Shown here in pieces: positions 1 to 6,003 of a stretch of 20,725 nucleotides of DNA. The stretch is from Methanobacteriota archaeon (GTDB taxonomy: Archaea; Thermoplasmatota; Poseidoniia; Poseidoniales; Thalassarchaeaceae). The notes beneath the pieces are model-generated. The model saw only the letters and a program-made list of their open reading frames with translations, did no database searches and had not been told where the DNA came from. The first letter of the stretch is position 1, and every line of letters begins with the position of its first letter. Both the position numbers and the translations under genes were made by a program. The stretch spans positions 5,724-26,448 of the forward strand of contig PBUX01000032.1 of the NCBI GenBank assembly GCA_002728565.1, given 5' to 3'.

Positions 1-129
1 CCTGACGGAGGCCTTTCCACACTGAGTCTTCCTTCTGGGGTGTATGGTGTCCTGATGTATATCGTAATTGCTCCATTCATGTATTGGAGAATATATTCTC
101 ACAAAGAAAACCAGGATACCCCCATATGA
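1..129 (+). CDS. 3' end of a membrane protein gene (partial)
   Basis: Frame 1 is open from the first base to a TGA at 127-129 and encodes the last 42 residues of a protein that begins outside the window. The visible part has a hydrophobic stretch of about 16 residues (VYGVLMYIVIAPFMYW) followed by a short charged tail ending HKENQDTPI. This is what the last transmembrane helix plus a cytoplasmic tail usually looks like. It is too short to name a family. It lies on the same strand as the protease gene that starts 72 bp later, which has its own TATA-like box, so the two are probably transcribed separately. Confidence 0.55.
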   Translation, partial: PDGGLSTLSLPSGVYGVLMYIVIAPFMYWRIYSHKENQDTPI

Positions 130-171
130 AATTAGAAATGTGACTTTCCTTCCTAACAGGCATTACGAATT

Positions 172-178
172 TCTATAT
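172..178 (+). promoter_or_regulatory. TATA-like box of the furin-like protease gene
   Basis: TCTATAT is centred about 26 nt before the ATG at 202. In archaea the TATA box sits about 26 nt before the transcription start, so the transcript would begin at or next to the start codon (leaderless). No Shine-Dalgarno-like sequence precedes the ATG, which fits. Confidence 0.5.
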
Positions 179-201
179 CCTGATGGGGTTCGAGATGGTA
201 C

Positions 202-3200
202 ATGAGTCGCGTCGTAGTGATCGTTGGATTGCTGATTTTATCGACAGCGGCGAGTTTTGTGCAAGGAGAAAAATTGCAATCAGATGATGAAGAAGGAAAT
301 TTGTTTCTGCCGACTTATTCAAGAGCCGTGCAACTTGCATTCGCTAGAGTATCGGATTTGGAAAGTTACGATACTGAAGAGCTGTCCGAAGTTGAATCTT
401 GGCTAATTGTAACCAGTTTGCCGATAGATGAGCACCGTACTAGTTTTGGAAAACCCGACTTTTCTGTTGATACCGGGATACTTGCAGGTACGTTCATCTG
501 GAGTTACGAAAACTCTGGTGAAGCGATAAAGAAGTTAGAGAAATCTCTTCTGAATAGTGAAATTGAGACATTCTCACCAATAATCGAGAGGGATCATTCA
601 ACAAGATTTACCCCCAACGATCCCGATTTCGTTAGACAGTGGCATTTGGAGAACACTGGTCAGTCAAATGGGGTAATTGGAGAGGATGCCAACGTCACTG
701 GTACATGGGACAAGTATAACGGCAGCGGAGTGACAATCAGCGTGATTGATGATGGATTAGAGCACACCCACCCGGATATTCAGCCCCACTACTCTGCTTC
801 GCTGTCATATGACTGGTGTAATGATGACTCGGATCCAACACCTCAATCTTGGAACGGCCATGGAACTTCTGTAGCAGGTGTTGCTGCAGCTGTTGGGAAT
901 AACTCCCTAGACGTCACTGGAGCTGCTTTCGGTGCCACTATTGCCGGCTCTACCCTGATCGCGTGTGGAACAAGTGATGGCTTGGAAGCGGATGCACTGA
1001 GCTACAAAAAGGATGAAATTGACATTTACACGAATTCATGGGGGCCTTTCGATGATGGATCGAGGCTGGAGGCCCCGGGGCCTCTGACAATCGCGGCAAT
1101 GGAGAGCTCGGTTTATTCTGGACGTTCTGGACTTGGAAATATCTACACCTGGGCTGCTGGGAACGGATTGGCAAATAATGACAACTCCAACTATGACGGG
1201 TACGCAAATAGTAGGTATACAATTGCAGTCACCGCAATAAACCACGATGGGTCCCAATCCTGGTACGCCGAGCCTGGAGCTAATGTCCTAGTTGCTGCAC
1301 ATTCTGATGGAGATGGCGAGGGCATCACGACAACTGACATAACCGGTTCAGGTGGCTCTAACTCAGGCAATGTTACAGAAGACTTCGGTGGTACTTCTAG
1401 CGCGACTCCACTGGCTGCAGGGGTTATTGCCCTGATGCTAGAGGCTAATCCCAATCTTTCTTGGAGGGATGTACAGAATATTTTGGTACATAGTTCCAGA
1501 ATTGTTGACTCAAGTGACTCTTCTTGGCAAACTAATGGAGCGGGGCTTCAAGTTTCCCACAAGTACGGTTTCGGTTCAGTTGATGCAGGAGCTGCTACCT
1601 CAATGGCTGAGAATTGGACGAGTAGCGGACATGAGTCTAATGCCTCATTCGGCCCATTTACCCTCGGTCAGGTTCTTTCTGATGGTGCATCAGGATGGGA
1701 TGAATTCAATGTTTCAGTTCCAGTTGACTTGCAAATCGAATCAATAGACCTGATTGTCGATATCGACCATCCAAACAGAGGTGAATTGGAGATTATCCTT
1801 CAATCGCCGGATGGCCATGTTTCATGGCTTGCAGAGGACCACTCAGATTCTTCAAACGACTACTCTAATTGGATGTTCAATACAGTTCAGCATTGGGGGG
1901 AGTCTTCTGCAGGGAATTGGACCCTGAGAATCAGGGATTCCTATTCCGGAAACACTGGTACTCTGAACATGTGGGAGATTATTTTCCATGGAGTAGGAAA
2001 CATTTCAGATTTCGACGAGGATGGTTGGCCTGACTACAACGACGATGATGATGACAATGATGGATGGGGGGATGAGACTGAGAATGATTGCGGTACCGAT
2101 CAATTCAACGCTAGCTCATACCCTACGGATTCGGATTTAGACGGTGATTGTGACTATTTGGACATGGACGATGATGATGACGGATGGAGTGATGAGACTG
2201 AGAATGATTGCGGTACCGATCAATTCAACGCTAGCTCATACCCTACGGATTCGGATTTAGACGGTGATTGTGACTTCGTTGATATCGATGACGATAATGA
2301 TGGACTAAGTGATGAAAATGAGACCTTGCTGTACAAAACTGACCCATTGGACCCAGACACCGATGGGGATGGTCTTGGGGACTTCGAGGAAATCTCAACC
2401 TACGGAACCAACGCCCTTGACCCAGACACCGATGGGGATGGGATTCTTGACGGAGTTGAGATAGATAGCTTTCAAACCGATCCATTGACTTTCAATAACG
2501 ATAACGATACAGATGGTTGGTACGATTTCCAAGATTGCGACGATGACGATGATGAAAGTGCTCCTGACCTGAGCGAAGAACTAGATGGAAAAGACAATGA
2601 TTGCGATGGAATGGTGGATGAGGGTTTCAATGGGTCTGATTCAGACCAGGATGGAATTTTTGATTGGGCAGAGTATCATGTACATGGAACAAACTTCACA
2701 GATTCAGACACCGACAATGATGGATTGGATGATGGAACCGAGATCCTAGTAAAGTTGTCTGACCCCCTTGTATTCGATGATGATTTAGATGCAGACGGTT
2801 TCTACTGGTTCGAGGATTGTGATGATAATGAGTCATTGATGCACCCAACTCTATCAGAATTATTGGATAGTTTGGACAACGACTGCGATTCCCTAATCGA
2901 CGAGGACTTCTGGTCAATTGACTCAGACTTAGACGGACTGACTGATTATGATGAGTTTCACAACCACTCCACAGATCCGAATGACGGTGATTCAGATGAC
3001 GATGGCCTTACAGATGGAACTGAAATTAGCCTTGACTCCGATCCAAACCAAATAGACCTAGATTCTGATTCAGATGGCATTTTCGCATTCATGGATTGTA
3101 ATGACGAGGACCCGGAAGTAGGTGACGTTCCCGAGAAGTTGGACGGGAAGGATAACGACTGCGACGATTTAGTAGACGAAGACTTCTACTTTAGCGATGC

Positions 3201-4059
3201 TGATGGGGACCAAATATTGGATTACGAAGAGTTCCATAATTACTCCACTAACCCCTTCTCAAACGATTCTGATATGGATGGTCTCAATGATGGAACTGAA
3301 ATTCTGATAAAGTTCTCCGACCCATTGGGATATGACTATGATAGGGATTTAGATGGATTCTACGAATTCGAGGACTGTGACGATTTAGTTAGTACCACAT
3401 TCCCTGGTGCAAGTGAGTTGTGGAATGGTGTCGACGACGATTGCGATCAAGTAATTGACGATGGAATTGACCGTGCATCTTCAGTGACCTTGCTGCCAAG
3501 AAATGCCGAGGTTGTTTTCTGGGACTCTGCTAACGAATCTTTGATTCTGACCATAGGGGGGGTTTCTGAAAGTCTGGAGGCCCAAATAATTTGGACTTTC
3601 GAAGAGTTCTCCATAGAAGACAACGCCACTTCTGGTGGTAGGAGGGTATCTTTGGATCCTATTGACTGTAGTGACCCAGCGACCTATCTTGAGGATCAGC
3701 TATGCTCTGAGGGTTCTGGAAGACAGTATGTTACAGCCGAGATTGTCGAATCGGGTAGTTCAACGATGCTGGTTTGGGAAATCTGGGTAAACATCTGGAT
3801 TGAGGAAGAAGAGTCCTCGACTTCCATAATAGGTTCAATTGGCTTCTTCGGAGTCTCTTTACTGATTGTTGGTCTCTTCGGCATTGGAATAATTGCGGGT
3901 TTCAGAATATCTTACAATAGCAGACTGCAAGATGCTTTGGATGCATACGGGATTATTCCGGAAAGACTTGCAATAGCACCAAATTCATCTGGAGCAGATT
4001 TACCTTCGGCCCCGGACCTACGGGATAATTTGGAAAATATAGCAGAGGAGATGAATTAG
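202..4059 (+). CDS. Furin/kexin-type subtilisin protease (S8B) with P-domain, TSP3/MopE-type repeats and C-terminal membrane anchor
   Basis: Secreted, calcium-dependent serine protease, 1285 aa. Residues 1-22 are a signal peptide and about 30-135 a propeptide. The catalytic domain (about 136-465) has Asp183 (in VIDDGLEHTHPD), His220 (NGHGTS), oxyanion Asn321 (AAGNG) and Ser399 (GGTSSATP). Its sequence follows human furin closely through SWGP, GYAN and LEANPNLSWRD. A proprotein-convertase P-domain covers about 475-599. Residues 603-1089 are Asp-rich: thrombospondin-3-like calcium loops, then four MopE-like units (DCDD...DNDCD) alternating with TSP3 units. An Ig-like stretch, one transmembrane helix (about 1209-1234) and a roughly 50-residue cytoplasmic tail follow. 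It probably works at the cell surface on proteins or peptides; its substrate is unknown. The propeptide end (STR before FTPNDP) lacks a dibasic site, so how it matures is unclear. The ATG at 202 is supported by the TATA box and signal peptide. Confidence 0.93.
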   Translation: MSRVVVIVGLLILSTAASFVQGEKLQSDDEEGNLFLPTYSRAVQLAFARVSDLESYDTEELSEVESWLIVTSLPIDEHRTSFGKPDFSVDTGILAGTFIWSYENSGEAIKKLEKSLLNSEIETFSPIIERDHSTRFTPNDPDFVRQWHLENTGQSNGVIGEDANVTGTWDKYNGSGVTISVIDDGLEHTHPDIQPHYSASLSYDWCNDDSDPTPQSWNGHGTSVAGVAAAVGNNSLDVTGAAFGATIAGSTLIACGTSDGLEADALSYKKDEIDIYTNSWGPFDDGSRLEAPGPLTIAAMESSVYSGRSGLGNIYTWAAGNGLANNDNSNYDGYANSRYTIAVTAINHDGSQSWYAEPGANVLVAAHSDGDGEGITTTDITGSGGSNSGNVTEDFGGTSSATPLAAGVIALMLEANPNLSWRDVQNILVHSSRIVDSSDSSWQTNGAGLQVSHKYGFGSVDAGAATSMAENWTSSGHESNASFGPFTLGQVLSDGASGWDEFNVSVPVDLQIESIDLIVDIDHPNRGELEIILQSPDGHVSWLAEDHSDSSNDYSNWMFNTVQHWGESSAGNWTLRIRDSYSGNTGTLNMWEIIFHGVGNISDFDEDGWPDYNDDDDDNDGWGDETENDCGTDQFNASSYPTDSDLDGDCDYLDMDDDDDGWSDETENDCGTDQFNASSYPTDSDLDGDCDFVDIDDDNDGLSDENETLLYKTDPLDPDTDGDGLGDFEEISTYGTNALDPDTDGDGILDGVEIDSFQTDPLTFNNDNDTDGWYDFQDCDDDDDESAPDLSEELDGKDNDCDGMVDEGFNGSDSDQDGIFDWAEYHVHGTNFTDSDTDNDGLDDGTEILVKLSDPLVFDDDLDADGFYWFEDCDDNESLMHPTLSELLDSLDNDCDSLIDEDFWSIDSDLDGLTDYDEFHNHSTDPNDGDSDDDGLTDGTEISLDSDPNQIDLDSDSDGIFAFMDCNDEDPEVGDVPEKLDGKDNDCDDLVDEDFYFSDADGDQILDYEEFHNYSTNPFSNDSDMDGLNDGTEILIKFSDPLGYDYDRDLDGFYEFEDCDDLVSTTFPGASELWNGVDDDCDQVIDDGIDRASSVTLLPRNAEVVFWDSANESLILTIGGVSESLEAQIIWTFEEFSIEDNATSGGRRVSLDPIDCSDPATYLEDQLCSEGSGRQYVTAEIVESGSSTMLVWEIWVNIWIEEEESSTSIIGSIGFFGVSLLIVGLFGIGIIAGFRISYNSRLQDALDAYGIIPERLAIAPNSSGADLPSAPDLRDNLENIAEEMN
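2071..2275 (+). repeat. In-frame tandem duplication, 120-bp period
   Basis: Bases 2071-2155 and 2191-2275 are identical over 85 nt, one 40-codon unit apart. Each copy encodes DETENDCGTDQFNASSYP followed by a DSDLDGDCD calcium loop. Identity at third codon positions points to a recent duplication or to gene conversion inside the TSP3-like part of the protease. Confidence 0.95.
2500..3470 (+). repeat. Four composite MopE/TSP3 units with a 93-94-residue period
   Basis: Within the protease, the motif DxDG(F/W/I) recurs with its Gly at residues 772, 866, 959 and 1052, spacings of 94, 93 and 93. Each unit has a DCDD or DCND loop, a DNDCD or DDDCD loop with one further Cys, and, except after the last unit, a TSP3-like stretch ending DGTEI. 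The DNA copies are diverged, unlike the 120-bp duplication upstream. Each unit carries two Cys, which could form a disulfide. Confidence 0.85.
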
Positions 4060-4066
4060 GACGATC

Positions 4067-5398
4067 CTAGGAGTCGTCTTCCACGTCTCCCCATTCCGCA
4101 TCTGGAGAGCCTCCGGACCACTCACCGAAGACAGCGATGTCTTCGACATCGTCGTCGTCCCTCCATGGCGGATCACCGTCTAACCCGCTTATTATCAAGC
4201 AATCATCATCATCAAGACTGGCTTTGAGAGTAGAGACGCCCCTCTTTACTGGAAGCAAGTGCCCTATCGGAGAGCCGGAGTTGACAAATGGGTGAGTTGC
4301 AGTACTGATTAGAAGTCCCCTTTCTGGTGAAAGGATATCATGGTCTTCCCCTGGTATTTCGGGGTCAGTGACCGTTGCAACTATCTCTCCCTTTTCGACA
4401 AAGCTCCCAGCTGGTGCCAATACATCGAGTAAACCTCCTTGATCGGATCTTATCCAAACAGATCCAGATGCAAGGATCCGGAATCTGGGTTTACTCGGGT
4501 ATCCTGGAATCATCCTCAGGCTCCTTAGCAGATTGATAATTCCAAAAATTGAGACTTGTACTGATTCTGGATCTGCTTCATCTGATCCGCCCCCCTCATA
4601 GGTGATGCATGCAATATCGTTAGCATTCGCGACTCTTCTAAGTGAGCCACGAGGCCCCTCAGTGTCCAGTATTGTCTCAATCCCAAATGCCCTCCCAATC
4701 TTATTACTTCCCGGGTGAGCTAGGTTGGCTCTTATCTGTGGGAGATTCGTCCGACCCTTGGCTGCAGTATGAAAATCCACAACGTAATCACTGTTATTGA
4801 TTATCAGTTTCCATAGCCTATCTGCGACACGAGAGGTTGTATTGCTATCTGGTTTCCCAGGGAAGGCCCGGTTCAAATCCCTACCATCTGGGAAGTATCT
4901 GACCCTCCTCCTATATCCTGGGAGATTGACTATTGGGATGATTCGAAGAGTACCAGCGAGTGTTGATGGATCCAATATTTTCTCAGGGCCCATGAAATTC
5001 TGCCCGCATAGGTATGTCAATGCAAGTGGACCAACGAGCTCGTCGCCGTGGACCGCTCCAAGAAGGGTCACAACTGGCCCTGGCCTGGATCCATGCAAAA
5101 CTGTGACAGGGACAGGCCATGATTCGCCGATTTCTACATCAAGAAGATCATATTGTAAATTCCTAATTGACCCCGGCTTGATCCTCTTCCTTAGGAAAGA
5201 GTGATTCGTTGGACCTGAGCTTCGGGACCATTTCTTTGGACTTCCTGAAACGTCCTCTAGGGCCTTCTCAATTTCCCTTCTCCTGCTCTTGGGAATTTGA
5301 TTTGCTATCTTGATAGGTGAGAATCTCCTCCTCTTTGAACGCGATGTGGGTTTGTCCAAATTAGGCAGGACGGAATCTTCGATGTTGTCTGAAGCCAC
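4067..5398 (-). CDS. M14-family zinc deacylase/carboxypeptidase (succinylglutamate desuccinylase/aspartoacylase type)
   Basis: Predicted cytoplasmic zinc hydrolase of the AstE/AspA branch of M14, which removes acyl groups from amino acids or cuts related amide bonds. With the GTG at 5398 as start (443 aa), the zinc ligands are His117 and Glu120 (GAVHGDE) and His210 (VVDFHTAAKG). The substrate-binding motif is DGRDLNRAFPG and the likely catalytic base is Glu268 (ITYEGGG). A C-terminal beta-barrel part (from about 305) looks like the biotinyl-lipoyl-like domain of this family (SPERG, then GSPIGHLLP). Unusual additions are a basic N-terminal segment (KRRR, KSRRRE) and a C-terminal tail in which 19 of about 53 residues are Asp or Glu. 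The frame stays open to a TTG at 5458, but that would add a hydrophobic stretch and swallow a TATA-like box centred 26 nt before the GTG. The exact substrate cannot be told from sequence. Confidence 0.85.
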   Translation of the reverse strand: MASDNIEDSVLPNLDKPTSRSKRRRFSPIKIANQIPKSRRREIEKALEDVSGSPKKWSRSSGPTNHSFLRKRIKPGSIRNLQYDLLDVEIGESWPVPVTVLHGSRPGPVVTLLGAVHGDELVGPLALTYLCGQNFMGPEKILDPSTLAGTLRIIPIVNLPGYRRRVRYFPDGRDLNRAFPGKPDSNTTSRVADRLWKLIINNSDYVVDFHTAAKGRTNLPQIRANLAHPGSNKIGRAFGIETILDTEGPRGSLRRVANANDIACITYEGGGSDEADPESVQVSIFGIINLLRSLRMIPGYPSKPRFRILASGSVWIRSDQGGLLDVLAPAGSFVEKGEIVATVTDPEIPGEDHDILSPERGLLISTATHPFVNSGSPIGHLLPVKRGVSTLKASLDDDDCLIISGLDGDPPWRDDDDVEDIAVFGEWSGGSPDAEWGDVEDDS

Positions 5399-5420
5399 TA
5401 TGGCCGCTACTAGTACTTGA

Positions 5421-5428
5421 ATTAAAAA
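5421..5428 (-). promoter_or_regulatory. TATA-like box of the M14 hydrolase gene
   Basis: On the minus strand, TTTTTAAT is centred about 26 nt upstream of the GTG at 5398. The spacing suits a leaderless transcript starting at that GTG and is the main argument for preferring it over the upstream TTG. Confidence 0.45.
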
Positions 5429-5482
5429 AATGGGTGGAGGATTCTCGAGAAAATTCAATTCCTAGAACCTTCTAGATGAATC

Positions 5483-5959
5483 ATGAGCGGGTTATCTGGT
5501 GATTCTGTGCAGGATCTTTTCGCTCCAAGTAGTATATGTTTTGGATGCGGCCCTGCCAATAAAAATGGTCTGAGAATTAAATCCTACAGATCGGAGAGTG
5601 GGCTGGAGATGGAATTCTCCCCTGATGAAGAGCACCAAGCTTTTCCTGGAATGATTAATGGTGGCATAATCGGTACGTTGCTGGACTGTCATGGCAATTG
5701 GACGGCAGCTATTGCTTTGATGGACCAAGCTGGTGATCATGCCCCCCCATGCACAGTCACTGCCTCATACAGCATCAAGCTGAGGAGGCCTACTCCATAT
5801 GGTCCAATTATTCGCGTGACTGGTGAGGTAACTGAAATCGGCGAGGACAGGGCCAATGTGCGTATGACCCTCATTTCTGAGGGTAAAGTGTGCGCCACTG
5901 GCGAAGGGTTGTTTGTTTCAGTAAAAGAGGGACATCCTGCCTACCATAGGTGGAGTTGA
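5483..5959 (+). CDS. PaaI-like hot-dog fold thioesterase
   Basis: Small (158 aa) cytoplasmic hot-dog protein, probably hydrolysing an acyl-CoA thioester. The N-terminal signature CFGCGPANKNGL (residues about 19-30) is typical of a PaaI/4HBT subgroup. The central helix motif is PGMINGGIIGTLLDCHGN, and the last strands contain IKLRRPTP and VTGEVTEIGED. Many PaaI relatives have HGG where this protein has NGG, so the catalytic arrangement may differ or belong to a subgroup that uses Asp in LLDC. It is divergent from the M14 gene and heads a forward cluster. The next gene starts within or just after its 3' end, so co-transcription with Hel308 is likely. The substrate is unknown. Confidence 0.85.
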   Translation: MSGLSGDSVQDLFAPSSICFGCGPANKNGLRIKSYRSESGLEMEFSPDEEHQAFPGMINGGIIGTLLDCHGNWTAAIALMDQAGDHAPPCTVTASYSIKLRRPTPYGPIIRVTGEVTEIGEDRANVRMTLISEGKVCATGEGLFVSVKEGHPAYHRWS

Positions 5960-6003
5960 AATTCACTCGGCATCCTTTAGAACGGCCGAATTATTGTTGC
6001 TCC

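Noticed and set aside
2071..2275. Direct repeats that might suggest a CRISPR array
   Set aside because: Only two copies, 120-bp period, in frame and encoding a calcium-binding module inside the protease; no spacer-like unique segments.
5399..5458. TTG-initiated N-terminal extension of the M14 hydrolase
   Set aside because: It would give a hydrophobic Pro-rich segment foreign to the family and overlap a TATA-like box placed correctly for the GTG at 5398.
5950..6003. GTG-initiated 18-residue extension of Hel308
   Set aside because: No family resemblance and no ribosome-binding site; kept only as an alternative start in the hel308 entry.
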